Below, piece by piece: positions 18,828 to 27,172 of a stretch of DNA of 64,000 nucleotides (the stretch's first letter is position 1; each line of letters opens with the position of its first letter). The stretch spans positions 248,001 to 312,000 of the forward strand of contig NZ_QLLT01000002.1 of assembly GCF_003259315.1 (NCBI RefSeq). The letters run 5' to 3'. The notes under the pieces were generated by a model. That model worked only from the letters and a program-made list of their open reading frames with translations, had not been told where the DNA came from and searched no databases. The position numbers and the translations under genes are program-made. The stretch comes from Kitasatospora sp. SolWspMP-SS2h. Lineage in GTDB: Bacteria; Actinomycetota; Actinomycetes; Streptomycetales; Streptomycetaceae.

Positions 18828-19823
18828 ATGCGTCGAACCGCCTACCTGCTCACCGTTCCCCTGACCGTCGCGTTGCTCGCCGGGTGCAGCAGCTCGGGCG
18901 GTTCCGGGAAGTCCACCGCGACGACGCCGGCGGCCTCCTCGGCCTCCGCCGCCGAGGTACCGAGCCCGGTGGCGTCCGCCTCGCCGATGCCCACCGTCTC
19001 GGGGGACTTCGGCTCGAAGGCGACCATCACGCTGCCCGCCGAGCCGCCGTCCGGGCAGTTCGTGGTGAGCACCGTGAGCGAGGGCTCCGGGGCGGTGGTC
19101 AACAAGAACGACTGGGTGACCGTCAACTACACCGTCAAGGACTGGACCAGCGGCAAGGACCTGTCCAGCTCCTACGACTCCGGCGCCAAGCCGCAGCTGT
19201 ACCAGCCGGGCAGCGGGCAGCTGGTGCCCGCCTTCGACCAGAGCGTGGTGGGGAAGAAGGCCGGCAGCCGGGTGCTGGTGGTGGCCCCGCCGGCCGCCGG
19301 GTTCGGCAGCCAGGGCTCCAGCGCGCTGGGCGTCGGCAAGGACGACACCGTGGTGTTCGTGCTGGACGTGGTGAGCGCGCTGCCGCAGGACACCACCGTC
19401 CCCGGGGACCTCACCCAGCCGCCCGCGAACGCCCCGCAGGTGAAGGACAACGGCAAGGCCGCCCCGACCATCACCGTCCCGGCCGGGCAGCAGCCGCCCG
19501 CCGACCTCCAGCAGTACGTGCTGGTCCAGGGCACCGGCCCGCAGGTGCAGAGCGGGCAGACGCTGGTGGTCCAGTACACCGGCGTGACCTGGACGGACGG
19601 CAAGCAGTTCGACTCCTCGTGGAACCACGGCGGCGCGCAGGCCCTCCAGGTCGGCACCGGCAGCCTGATCAAGGGCTGGGACCAGGGGCTGGTCGGCAAG
19701 AACGTCGGCAGCCGGGTGCTGCTGGTGGTCCCGCCGTCGCTGGGCTACGGCGACCAGGCCAGCGGCTCGATCCCGGCGAACTCCACCCTGGTGTTCGTGA
19801 TCGACATCCTGCAAGCCGTCTGA
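18828..19823 (+). CDS. FKBP-type prolyl isomerase lipoprotein with two FKBP domains
   Basis: This 331-residue surface lipoprotein has the lipobox LLAGC with Cys20. Two FKBP-like domains follow. The second (about 215-331) is complete, with QFDSSWN, LIKGWDQGLVG and the closing FVIDIL. The first (about 63-180) lacks the active-site FDSS and the GWD tryptophan, reading KDLSSSY and LVPAFDQSVVG instead. It may therefore bind client proteins without isomerase activity. An ATG start gives the full signal peptide. It is the first of three FKBP genes placed between pafA and pafB. Confidence 0.93.
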   Translation: MRRTAYLLTVPLTVALLAGCSSSGGSGKSTATTPAASSASAAEVPSPVASASPMPTVSGDFGSKATITLPAEPPSGQFVVSTVSEGSGAVVNKNDWVTVNYTVKDWTSGKDLSSSYDSGAKPQLYQPGSGQLVPAFDQSVVGKKAGSRVLVVAPPAAGFGSQGSSALGVGKDDTVVFVLDVVSALPQDTTVPGDLTQPPANAPQVKDNGKAAPTITVPAGQQPPADLQQYVLVQGTGPQVQSGQTLVVQYTGVTWTDGKQFDSSWNHGGAQALQVGTGSLIKGWDQGLVGKNVGSRVLLVVPPSLGYGDQASGSIPANSTLVFVIDILQAV

Positions 19824-19936
19824 GAACCGCCTGACAGCCGGGCGAGGGCCGGGCCGACCCGCTCTCATGCCGACCTGACATACTGCTGCCCCGCACCAGT
19901 GGTACACGCGTCGTCGGGCGAGTCGAATGGGGAGTC

Positions 19937-21217
19937 ATGTCTGAGAAAGCGTCGAGCCCGGGCGAGGCCGACACCAACGGGAACAAGCCCTCGGTGGACC
20001 GCGAGTCGATCGTCGTCCCCGCCGAGATGCTGACCCAGGCGGGGTGGGCGCCGCCCACCGCCCCGGTGGCCCCCGGGGAGAAGGCCGAGGAGGCCCCGAA
20101 GGTCTTCGCGTCCAACCAGCGCAAGGTGCCGCTCTCCGAAGCGGGCTACGACGAGGACCCGGGCGGGGTGGGCCGGCTCGGCGTGATCCTGGGCTCGGTG
20201 CTGGCCGTGCTGCTGGTCGCGTCCGGCGTGACGATGTACTACGTCAACAAGGACGACGGCAAGCCCTCCGCGCAGGCGGACTCGGCCGCCGCCAGCCCCG
20301 CCCCCTCGGACACCCCGACCCAGGAGCCGGTGCCGCCGATCAAGGACAGCGCCAAGGTGCTGCCGACCGTCGCCGGCGACTTCGGCTCCAAGGCGGCCAT
20401 CACGCTGCCCAAGGACGCCCCGGACGGGACGTTCGTGGTCAAGGAGCTCTCCGCGGGCAACGGCCCGAAGGTGGAGAAGGGCAACTGGGTCACCGTCGAC
20501 TACACGGCGATGGACTGGCAGACCGGCAAGGACATCCCCGGCTCGTACGGGGAGCAGAACGGCAAGCCTCAGCTGTATCAGGCCGGCGGCGGGTCGCTGA
20601 TCCCGGCGCTGGACAACGCCGTCGAGGGCCACAAGGCCGGCAGCCGCCTGCTGGTGGTCGCCCCGCCCGGGGCCGCGTTCGGCGCGCAGGGCAACAGCCA
20701 GCTGGGCATCGGGGCCGCCGACAGCCTGGTCTTCGTGCTGGACGTCCGGCAGGCCACCGCGCCGGGCGCGGTGCTCTCCGGTGACGTGACCCCGCCGCCC
20801 GCGGACTTCCCGCAGGTCAAGGACAACGGCACCAAGCCCGCCGACATCACCCCGCCCAAGGGCGTCGCCGACCCGACCGACCTGAAGAGCCACGTGCTGA
20901 TCCAGGGCAAGGGCCGCAAGATCGAGTCCGGCGAGAAGGTGCTAGTCCAGTACACCGGCGCGCTGTACAAGGACGGCAAGAAGTTCGACTCCTCGCTCGA
21001 CCGCGGACAGGCGTTCACCTTCACCACCGGCGCCGGCAGCGTCATCGAGGGCTGGGACAAGGGCATCGTCGGCCAGAACATCGGCAGCCGGGTCGAGCTG
21101 GTCATCCCCGCCTCGCTGGGCTACAAGGACCAGGCCAGCGAGAGCATCCCGGCCAACTCCACCCTGGTGTTCGTGGTCGACATCCTGGACGCCGGTGTCG
21201 GCGGCGGCGACAGCTGA
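19937..21217 (+). CDS. Membrane-anchored FKBP-type prolyl isomerase with two FKBP domains
   Basis: This 426-residue protein has a cytosolic N-terminal tail of about 75 residues, one membrane segment (GVILGSVLAVLLVASGVTMY) and two FKBP-like domains outside the cell. The C-terminal domain keeps KFDSSLDRG and VIEGWDKGIVG. The first domain again lacks these residues, with LIPALDNAVEG at the equivalent site. The arrangement repeats that of the upstream lipoprotein with a different anchor, so the two are likely duplicates. It has an ATG start, 113 bases after the previous gene. Confidence 0.93.
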   Translation: MSEKASSPGEADTNGNKPSVDRESIVVPAEMLTQAGWAPPTAPVAPGEKAEEAPKVFASNQRKVPLSEAGYDEDPGGVGRLGVILGSVLAVLLVASGVTMYYVNKDDGKPSAQADSAAASPAPSDTPTQEPVPPIKDSAKVLPTVAGDFGSKAAITLPKDAPDGTFVVKELSAGNGPKVEKGNWVTVDYTAMDWQTGKDIPGSYGEQNGKPQLYQAGGGSLIPALDNAVEGHKAGSRLLVVAPPGAAFGAQGNSQLGIGAADSLVFVLDVRQATAPGAVLSGDVTPPPADFPQVKDNGTKPADITPPKGVADPTDLKSHVLIQGKGRKIESGEKVLVQYTGALYKDGKKFDSSLDRGQAFTFTTGAGSVIEGWDKGIVGQNIGSRVELVIPASLGYKDQASESIPANSTLVFVVDILDAGVGGGDS

Positions 21218-21276
21218 CGGCCCGTCGGTGCGCCTAGGATGAGTCCCGTTCACGCAACCGAACGAGAAGAGCAATC

Positions 21277-21648
21277 GTGAGCCTGACCAAGCCGGAGATC
21301 GACTTCCCGGGCGGCGACGCCCCGACCGAGCTCCAGATCCGCGACATCGTGGTCGGCGACGGCGCCGAGGCCAAGGCCGGCGCGGTCGTCGAGGTCCACT
21401 ACGTCGGTGTCACCTTCGCCTCCGGCGAGGAGTTCGACGCCTCCTGGAACCGCGGCCAGACCTTCCGCTTCCCGCTGGGCGGCGGCCGGGTCATCAAGGG
21501 CTGGGACCAGGGCGTCGAGGGCATGCGGGTCGGCGGCCGGCGCGAGCTGGTCATCCCGCCGCACCTGGCGTACGGGAACCAGTCCCCGAGCCCGCTCATC
21601 CCGGCCGGCTCCACCCTGATCTTCGTGGTGGACCTGCTGGGCGTCTGA
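21277..21648 (+). CDS. Cytosolic single-domain FKBP-type prolyl isomerase
   Basis: This 123-residue protein is one complete FKBP domain without signal or anchor. Active-site landmarks are VHYVGVTFASGEEFDASWNRG, VIKGWDQGVEGM and IPAGSTLIFVVDLLGV. It starts with GTG (21277-21279) after AGAAGAG. It lies 59 bases downstream of the membrane FKBP and is followed by a terminator, ending the FKBP trio. Confidence 0.95.
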   Translation: MSLTKPEIDFPGGDAPTELQIRDIVVGDGAEAKAGAVVEVHYVGVTFASGEEFDASWNRGQTFRFPLGGGRVIKGWDQGVEGMRVGGRRELVIPPHLAYGNQSPSPLIPAGSTLIFVVDLLGV

Positions 21649-21662
21649 CCTCGGACGCACCA

Positions 21663-21702
21663 CCGAACCCCCGGTTCCGCCAGGAGCCGGGGGTTCGGCT
21701 TT
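21663..21702 (+). terminator. Terminator after the FKBP genes
   Basis: A 12-bp stem (21663-21674 with 21687-21698) is followed by CTTTCT. It lies 14 bases after the FKBP stop and about 65 bases before pafB. Confidence 0.8.
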
Positions 21703-21765
21703 CTCTGGACGTGCTCGTACCGGTACGGTCAGGCGGGTCACCCCCGATCGGAGGAAGGGTCACCG

Positions 21766-22743
21766 ATGGCGATCGCCAAGGCAGAGCGGCTGATGAACCT
21801 CGCCCTGTGCCTGATGAACACCCGCCGTCCGCTCTCCAAGAAAGAGCTGCGCGAGTCCGTCGAGGCGTACCGGGAGGCCTGGCAACAGGGCTCCGAGGAC
21901 GCCTTCAACCGGATGTTCGAGCGCGACAAGGACGACCTGCGCGAACTCGGCCTGATCATCGACGTGGACGAGAACGCGCTCGACGGCGAGATCGGCTACC
22001 TCGCCCGCCGCGACCGCAACCGGCTCCCCGAGATCGCGCTGGACGCCGAGGAGGCCGCCGCGCTGGCACTGGCCGCCCGGGTCTGGCAGCAGGCCAAGAT
22101 GTCCGGCGCCGCCAGCGGCGCCCTGCAGAAGCTGCGCGCGGCCGGCGTCCCGTTCGCCGAGGACCGCGAGCACGGCGCGCTGGAGCCGCGCATCCCCGGC
22201 CGGGAGGCCGCGTTCGAGCCGCTGCTCACCGCCGCCCGCGACCGCCGCCCGGTCACCTTCGACTACCGCAAGGCCGGCGCCGCCACCGCCGAGCCGCGCT
22301 CGGTGGAGCCCTGGGCGCTGGAGTGCTGGCGCGGCCACTGGTACCTGGCCGGCTACGACCGCGACCGCGGCTCGGCCCGGGTCTTCCGGCTCTCCCGGAT
22401 CACCGGCAAGGTCCGCTCCCGGGCCGGCGCGTTCACCGGCGAGGTGCCCGAGCACGTGGACGTCCGGGCCGTGGTGGCCCGGTTCGCCGGCGAGGGCGCC
22501 ACCGCGGTGGCCCGGGTCAGGGTGCGCTCCGGTGCCGCCTACCCGCTGCGCCAGCGCGCCCTGGGGACCCGGCCGGCCGGTGCCGGTTGGGACGAGCTGG
22601 ACGTCCCGTACGGCAACGGCCTGGGCGCCGACCTGGCCGAGTACGGTCCCGACGTCATCGTGATCGGCCCGGAGGACCTGCGGGCCGACGTCATCGACCG
22701 GCTGCGCGCCGTCGCCGGTCTCGCGGAGGTTGTTTCCCAGTGA
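21766..22743 (+). CDS. pafB: WYL-domain transcriptional regulator PafB
   Basis: This 325-residue regulator acts with PafC as the RecA-independent DNA-damage response activator of actinobacteria. It has an N-terminal winged helix (AERLMNLALCLMNTRRPLSK), a WYL domain (about 140-220, with WYLAGYDRDRG) and a C-terminal extension. An ATG follows GGAGGAAGG. Its last four bases overlap the pafC start (GTGA), so the two are translationally coupled. Confidence 0.96.
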   Translation: MAIAKAERLMNLALCLMNTRRPLSKKELRESVEAYREAWQQGSEDAFNRMFERDKDDLRELGLIIDVDENALDGEIGYLARRDRNRLPEIALDAEEAAALALAARVWQQAKMSGAASGALQKLRAAGVPFAEDREHGALEPRIPGREAAFEPLLTAARDRRPVTFDYRKAGAATAEPRSVEPWALECWRGHWYLAGYDRDRGSARVFRLSRITGKVRSRAGAFTGEVPEHVDVRAVVARFAGEGATAVARVRVRSGAAYPLRQRALGTRPAGAGWDELDVPYGNGLGADLAEYGPDVIVIGPEDLRADVIDRLRAVAGLAEVVSQ

Positions 22744-23705
22744 GTAACGCGATCGACCAGACGCGCCGGATGCTGTCGCTGGTCACCTACCTGCGCGAGC
22801 GGCCCGGGGCCGAGGTCGCCGAGGTGGCACGGGCGTTCGGGATCACCGAGCGGGAGCTGATCGGCGACCTGAACGTGCTGCCGATGTGCGGCACCTCCTT
22901 CCGCGGCGGCGACCTGCTCGACATCGACACCGACGGCGAGCGGATCTGGTGGCACAACGTGGACGACGTCGCCCAGCCGCTGCGGCTGGCCGCCGACGAG
23001 GCCACCGCGCTGCTGGTCGCCGCCCGGGCCGTCGCCGGGCTGCCCGGCCTGCGCGAGCGGGACCGGCAGGCGCTCACCCGGGCGGTCGCCAAGATCGAGG
23101 ACGCGGCGGGCGAGAACGCCGAGTCCGCGGCCCGGGTCGGCGTCACCTTCGAGGCCGAGGGCACCGTCTTCGCCGACATCGACCGCGCCCTCAGCGAGGG
23201 CCGGCTGATCTGGCTGCGCTACTGGTCGCACGGCCGCGGCGAGCTGACCGAGCGCGAGGTCGACCCGATCCGGCTGGTCACCGAGGGCCACACCTACCTG
23301 GAGGGCTGGTGCCGCACCTCCGAGGACCGGCGCACCTTCCGGCTCGACCGGATCGCCGAGATCAAGGTGCTCGACGAGCCCGCCAACCCGCCCCGGCTCC
23401 AGCCCCGCGACCTGTCCGCCGGGCTGGTCGCCCCCACCGCCGAGGACCCGCAGGTGGTGGTCGAGGTCGGCCCCGGCGGCCGCTGGGTCGCCGAGTACTA
23501 CACCCACGACAGCGCCGAGGAACTCCCCGACGGCGGCCTGCGGATCACCCTGCGCTCCGCCGAGCCGTCCGGCCTGCGCCCGCTCGCCTTGCGGCTGGGC
23601 CGGGACGGCCGGATCACCGCCCCCGCCCAGCTCGCCGAACAGGCCCGCACCGCCGCGCTGGCCGCGCTGGAGCACTACCGGGACGGACGGGTCGGAACCA
23701 CGTGA
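22740..23705 (+). CDS. pafC: WYL-domain transcriptional regulator PafC
   Basis: This 321-residue partner of PafB has an N-terminal helix-turn-helix ([20 protein letters not shown]) and a WYL domain around [12 protein letters not shown] and [20 protein letters not shown]. The GTG start at 22740 overlaps the pafB stop, and its own stop overlaps the next small gene by four bases. This gives a chain of coupled genes. The longer open frame upstream of 22740 is a shadow of pafB. Confidence 0.95.
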   Translation: MSNAIDQTRRMLSLVTYLRERPGAEVAEVARAFGITERELIGDLNVLPMCGTSFRGGDLLDIDTDGERIWWHNVDDVAQPLRLAADEATALLVAARAVAGLPGLRERDRQALTRAVAKIEDAAGENAESAARVGVTFEAEGTVFADIDRALSEGRLIWLRYWSHGRGELTEREVDPIRLVTEGHTYLEGWCRTSEDRRTFRLDRIAEIKVLDEPANPPRLQPRDLSAGLVAPTAEDPQVVVEVGPGGRWVAEYYTHDSAEELPDGGLRITLRSAEPSGLRPLALRLGRDGRITAPAQLAEQARTAALAALEHYRDGRVGTT

Positions 23706-23932
23706 CCGACGGCACCAGATTCAAGGTGTACTGCTCGCAGTGCCGGGAGAAGGTCGAGCTCCCGGCCCGCGAGTTCCGGCTGGCGCTCGGCGCCAGCAAG
23801 GAGCGCACCTTCTACAGCTTCACCTGCCCGGCCTGCGGAGCGGTCGTCCGCAAGATCGCCGGGGAGAAGATCGTCGCCGCGCTCACCGAGGCCGGCGTGC
23901 GCACCATGCGGCTGCTGCCGGTGGACGGATAG
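23702..23932 (+). CDS. Small zinc-ribbon protein of unknown function
   Basis: This 76-residue protein has two CXXC pairs (YCSQCREK and TCPACGAV) spaced as in a zinc ribbon. A helical tail follows ([17 protein letters not shown]). The GTG start overlaps the pafC stop (GTGA), so it is translated from the same transcript. The function is unknown. Zinc ribbons of this kind often bind nucleic acid or another protein, and coupling to pafBC hints at a link with that regulator. Confidence 0.85.
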   Translation: MTDGTRFKVYCSQCREKVELPAREFRLALGASKERTFYSFTCPACGAVVRKIAGEKIVAALTEAGVRTMRLLPVDG

Positions 23933-23944
23933 GGAGGACCGCAC

Positions 23945-24100
23945 GTGAACTGGACCCTGGTCGGAGCCGTCCTGCTGTCCACGGCCGGACTGCTGGTGCT
24001 CGGCGCGCTCGCACTGCGGCTGTGGCTGGACGTGCGGGCGCTGGCCCGCGAGGTGGACGGCGCGGTCGGCGCGCTGCAGCGGGCCGCCGCGGGCGACTGA
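23945..24100 (+). CDS. Very small single-span membrane protein
   Basis: This 51-residue protein begins with GTG 6 bases after GGGAGGA. The first 25 residues form one hydrophobic segment ([20 protein letters not shown]). A short amphipathic helix with alternating charges follows ([20 protein letters not shown]). The layout recalls TatA/TatB-like or divisome accessory peptides, but no specific family is recognised. It lies 12 bases after the zinc-ribbon gene, upstream of tatA. Confidence 0.75.
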   Translation: MNWTLVGAVLLSTAGLLVLGALALRLWLDVRALAREVDGAVGALQRAAAGD

Positions 24101-24121
24101 CCACGGCCGGACGGCCGGTGA

Positions 24122-24146
24122 CCGGTACCCGATCGTTGGGTACCGG
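24122..24146. terminator. Hairpin between the paf operon and tatA
   Basis: Perfect arms CCGGTACCC (24122-24130) and GGGTACCGG (24138-24146) have a 7-base loop. It may end the pafBC transcript or act as an operator for tatAC. Confidence 0.6.
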
Positions 24147-24231
24147 GTTCCCGCGCGGACACCCCGAGCGGCTACCATCGCCCGCAGAGAGGGGGCCCTG
24201 CCTCCCGGACGAGGAAGGCGGTGCACTGCGG

Positions 24232-24495
24232 ATGCGACTCCTTTCACCCGGCTCGCTGCTGCTGGTCACGGCGCTCGCGGTGCTGCTGTTCGGCGGCAAG
24301 CGGCTGCCGGACGCGGCGCGGGCGCTGGGCCGCTCGCTGCGGATCCTCAAGAGCGAGGGCAGGGCACTGCGCCGGGAGTTCGACTCCGGCCGACAGGTGC
24401 CCGCCGCCCCCGCCCCGGCCCCGCGGCCCGCCGCCGAACCGGAACGGGTGGTCAAGGCCGCCCCGGGCGGTCCCCGCCCCGACCGGGCCGCCTGA
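24232..24495 (+). CDS. tatA: Sec-independent translocase subunit TatA
   Basis: This 87-residue subunit has the TatA layout: an N-terminal membrane helix ([14 protein letters not shown]), the [14 protein letters not shown] hinge and amphipathic helix, then a proline-rich tail. TatA oligomers form the pore for folded proteins. The ATG at 24232 has a GAGGAAGG site somewhat far upstream (about 13 bases). It is followed by tatC. Confidence 0.95.
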   Translation: MRLLSPGSLLLVTALAVLLFGGKRLPDAARALGRSLRILKSEGRALRREFDSGRQVPAAPAPAPRPAAEPERVVKAAPGGPRPDRAA

Positions 24496-24555
24496 ACGCC
24501 CGCGTCGGGCCCCGCACCACACCGACTACGACGAGCGCACGATTCGAGGACCGGG

Positions 24556-25491
24556 TTGAGCAAGACGAGCAAAGCGGCCAAGGACCCTGAGGGGCGGATG
24601 GCGCTCGCCGACCATCTCCGCGAACTGCGCAACCGGCTGGTCAAGTCGCTGCTGGCGATCATCCTCTTCACGATCGTCGCGGTGTTCTACCACAAGGCGC
24701 TGCTGGACTTCCTGATCGAGCCGCTGCCCGCGTGCAACCCGGACGGCACCCTGCCGGCCGGCCTGAAGCACTGCGCGGAGATCTCCAACATCGGCCTGAC
24801 CACCCCGTTCACGGTCATGCTGAAGGTCAGCCTCACGGCCGGTGCGGTGGCCGCCACCCCGGTCTGGCTGTACCAGCTGTGGAAATTCGTGGCGCCCGGC
24901 CTGCACCAGCACGAGAAGCGCTACTCGGTGGCGTTCCTGGTGATCGGCACCCCGCTGTTCCTGGCCGGCGCGGTGCTCGCGTACGTGGTGATGCCGCTGA
25001 CCGCGGAGATGCTGATCAGCTTCGCCGGCGACGGCGTCAAGTCGATCGTGCCGGTGGAGACCTACCTGGACCTGATCACCCGCATGGTGCTGGTGTTCGG
25101 CGCGGGCTTCGAACTGCCGCTGTTCCTGGTGATGCTCAACCTGGTCGGGGTGCTCACCGGCCGGCGGCTGCTCGGCTGGTGGCGCGCGATGGTCATGGGC
25201 ATCACGGTGTTCGCGGCCTTCGCCACCCCGTCCACCGACCCGGTCTCGATGCTGGCGCTGGCCGCGCCGATCTGGGCGCTGTACTTCCTGGCCGTCGGGT
25301 TCGCGCTGCTCAACGACAAGCGCAAGGCCGCCCGCAACCCCGACGCCGGGCTGAGCGACGAGGAGGCCTCCCGGGTCGACCTGACGGTCGAGGGCGTGGC
25401 GGACGCCGAGTCGGTCGGCGGGGTCGAGGCGGTCGAGGCGCCCGCGCCGGTCCCGGCCTCGCGCCGCGACCAGATCGACGACATCACCTGA
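24556..25491 (+). CDS. tatC: Sec-independent translocase subunit TatC
   Basis: This 311-residue receptor for twin-arginine signal peptides has six predicted membrane segments. The family N-terminus MALADHLRELRNRLVKSL is present, and FATPSTDPVSMLALAAPIW lies in the last third. The start codon is TTG (24556), giving an N-terminus SKTSKAAKDPEG before the family motif. An acidic tail of about 50 residues follows the last membrane helix. In relatives I remember, the Ski2-type helicase is found nearby; here it is 29 kb away. Confidence 0.96.
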   Translation: MSKTSKAAKDPEGRMALADHLRELRNRLVKSLLAIILFTIVAVFYHKALLDFLIEPLPACNPDGTLPAGLKHCAEISNIGLTTPFTVMLKVSLTAGAVAATPVWLYQLWKFVAPGLHQHEKRYSVAFLVIGTPLFLAGAVLAYVVMPLTAEMLISFAGDGVKSIVPVETYLDLITRMVLVFGAGFELPLFLVMLNLVGVLTGRRLLGWWRAMVMGITVFAAFATPSTDPVSMLALAAPIWALYFLAVGFALLNDKRKAARNPDAGLSDEEASRVDLTVEGVADAESVGGVEAVEAPAPVPASRRDQIDDIT

Positions 25492-25525
25492 CCGGGCGCG
25501 CGGGCGGCGAGCCCCGCGCGGCGGT

Positions 25526-25559
25526 GAACGGCCCCGGACCTGTCGGTTCGGGGCCGTTC
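25526..25559 (+). terminator. Terminator after tatC
   Basis: GAACGGCCCCG (25526-25536) and CGGGGCCGTTC (25549-25559) form a perfect 11-bp stem with a 12-base loop, 35 bases after the tatC stop. Confidence 0.8.
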
Positions 25560-25664
25560 GGCGTTCCGGGCGCGGCGGCGGCCGACTCGCACGGGCCGGA
25601 CGCCCGACGGGTGGACCGGGCGGTCGCGCTGCGCGAGGCCGACCGTCCGTTCTCCGCAACGTGA

Positions 25665-25676
25665 CATTGTACAATG
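25665..25676. promoter_or_regulatory. Palindromic operator upstream of the GntR gene
   Basis: CATTGTACAATG is a perfect 12-base palindrome, strikingly AT-rich for this DNA. It lies 29 bases before the GntR start and resembles the TTGTNCAA-type sites of FadR/GntR regulators. It is probably an autoregulatory operator. Confidence 0.7.
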
Positions 25677-25705
25677 AGGGCCTGTTGAACCTCCGGAGGA
25701 ACACC

Positions 25706-26419
25706 ATGGCCGACCTCAAGCCCCGCAACCTCATCTCCGTCCAGGAGCGGCTGCGCGACCAGGTCGCCCACGCCCTGCGCGCGGCACTCATCTCCGGTGA
25801 GCTGCGCCCCGGGGTGGTCTACTCCGCCCCGACCCTGGCCGCCGACTTCGGGGTCTCCGCCACCCCCGTCCGCGAGGCGATGCTCGACCTGGCCCGGGAG
25901 GGGCTGGTCGAGGCGGTCCGCAACAAGGGCTTCCGGGTCACCGAGCTCTCCGACCGGGACCTCGACGAGTACACCGAGATCCGCGCCCTGATCGAGGTCC
26001 CCACCGTCGGCCGGGTCGCCCGGACCGCCACCGCCGAACAGCTGGAGGCGCTGCGCCCGCAGGCCGTGGCGATCGTCGAGGCCGCCCGCGAGCACGACCT
26101 GATCGGCTACCTGGAGGCCGACCGCCGGTTCCACCTCGACCTGCTCGCGCTGGCCGGCAACGCCCGCCTGGTCGAGACCGTGGGCGACCTGCGCAAGCGC
26201 TCCCGGCTGTACGGCCTCAACCGGCTCGACCGGCAGGGCGAGCTGGTCAGCTCCGCCGAGGAGCACCTGGAACTGCTGGACGTGCTGCTGACCGGCGACG
26301 CGGACGCCGCCGAGGCGTGCATGACCCGGCACCTCGGCCACGTCCGCCACCTGCGGGCGGCCGGCGGCCGGACCGAGCCGGCCGAGCCGGAGAGCGCGCT
26401 GCGGCTGCCCGCCCGCTGA
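25706..26419 (+). CDS. GntR-family regulator, FadR subgroup (FCD domain)
   Basis: This 237-residue regulator has an N-terminal winged helix (about 10-75) with VQERLRDQVAHALRAALISG and SATPVREAMLDLAREGLVE. A helical FCD effector domain follows (about 80-215) with DRRFHLDLLALAGN, where Asp/His residues bind metal or a carboxylate ligand. The ATG at 25706 has GGAGGA five bases upstream; the open frame runs 45 bases further, through the operator. No co-directional target follows, so the regulon is not evident beyond likely self-control. Confidence 0.93.
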   Translation: MADLKPRNLISVQERLRDQVAHALRAALISGELRPGVVYSAPTLAADFGVSATPVREAMLDLAREGLVEAVRNKGFRVTELSDRDLDEYTEIRALIEVPTVGRVARTATAEQLEALRPQAVAIVEAAREHDLIGYLEADRRFHLDLLALAGNARLVETVGDLRKRSRLYGLNRLDRQGELVSSAEEHLELLDVLLTGDADAAEACMTRHLGHVRHLRAAGGRTEPAEPESALRLPAR

Positions 26420-26426
26420 CGGACCG

Positions 26427-27107
26427 TCAGGTCGTCGGGGTGCGCGGGGTGCGGCTGCGGGCGGAGTGGCCCAGTTCCGGGCCCAGCCCGAAGTAGTGCC
26501 GGAAGTTGTACACCAGCGGGCTCCACGCGGCGGGATCCACGTAGTCGGTGCCGGGCACCATGACCGCCTCCGTCGCGTGCGTCCGCCGGACCCGCGCCTC
26601 CACCAGCCGGAACTCCCCGGTGGCGTCCGGCCGCAGGTCCACCACCTCGGCCTCCAGGTGCAGCGGGCACTCGGCGACCCGCGGCGCGGCGACGGTCTGC
26701 CCGGGCAGCGCGGTCAGGCCCGCGCGGGCGAACTTGTCCCGGACGAACACCGGGCCGCCCGGCGTCTCCGGTGTCCCGGCTCCGTCCGGCCCGGCCGGTG
26801 CGTCCGGTCCGCCGGGGGCGTCCGGGCGTCCCGTGGTGCCGCCGAGCCGCTCCACCCGCCGCCACAGCTCCGGCCCCGGCACGTTCACCACCAGCTCCGG
26901 GCGGGCCGCCAGGTTGCGCGCCGTCCAGCCGTTGCGGCCGAGGCCCAGCACCACCGTGTGGTGCAGCGCCCAGACCGAGGAGATCGGCGCGAGGTTCGCC
27001 GAACCGTCCGGGTTGACGCTGCTCAGCAGCACCACCGGGGTGCCGAAGTACAGGACGTGCGGCTCGATGACGCGGTGGGACGGGGCCGGGGGAAGGTCGT
27101 TTCGCAT
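26427..27107 (-). CDS. Flavin-reductase-like split-barrel protein
   Basis: This 226-residue cytosolic protein resembles FMN-binding split-barrel flavin reductases, with TPVVLLSSVNPDGSANLAPIS, LGLGRNGWTARNLAARPELV and CPLHLEAEVVDL. A Gly/Pro-rich insertion (about 95-122) interrupts the barrel and is probably a loop. It is divergent from an ArsR-type regulator across a 65-base gap that holds a near-perfect operator, so that regulator probably controls it. Substrate or cofactor partner cannot be assigned. Confidence 0.85.
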   Translation of the reverse strand: MRNDLPPAPSHRVIEPHVLYFGTPVVLLSSVNPDGSANLAPISSVWALHHTVVLGLGRNGWTARNLAARPELVVNVPGPELWRRVERLGGTTGRPDAPGGPDAPAGPDGAGTPETPGGPVFVRDKFARAGLTALPGQTVAAPRVAECPLHLEAEVVDLRPDATGEFRLVEARVRRTHATEAVMVPGTDYVDPAAWSPLVYNFRHYFGLGPELGHSARSRTPRTPTT

Positions 27108-27125
27108 GCCGCCGACCGTAGGACC

Positions 27126-27155
27126 CGGACGCTTCGGCCCGCGCCGAAGCGTCCG
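27126..27155. promoter_or_regulatory. Operator in the shared promoter of the flavin-reductase and ArsR genes
   Basis: Perfect 13-base arms (27126-27138 and 27143-27155) are separated by only four bases, centred in the gap between divergent start codons. The size and placement fit a dimeric ArsR-type repressor controlling both genes. Confidence 0.75.
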
Positions 27156-27172
27156 CCCGGCAGGATGGACGG

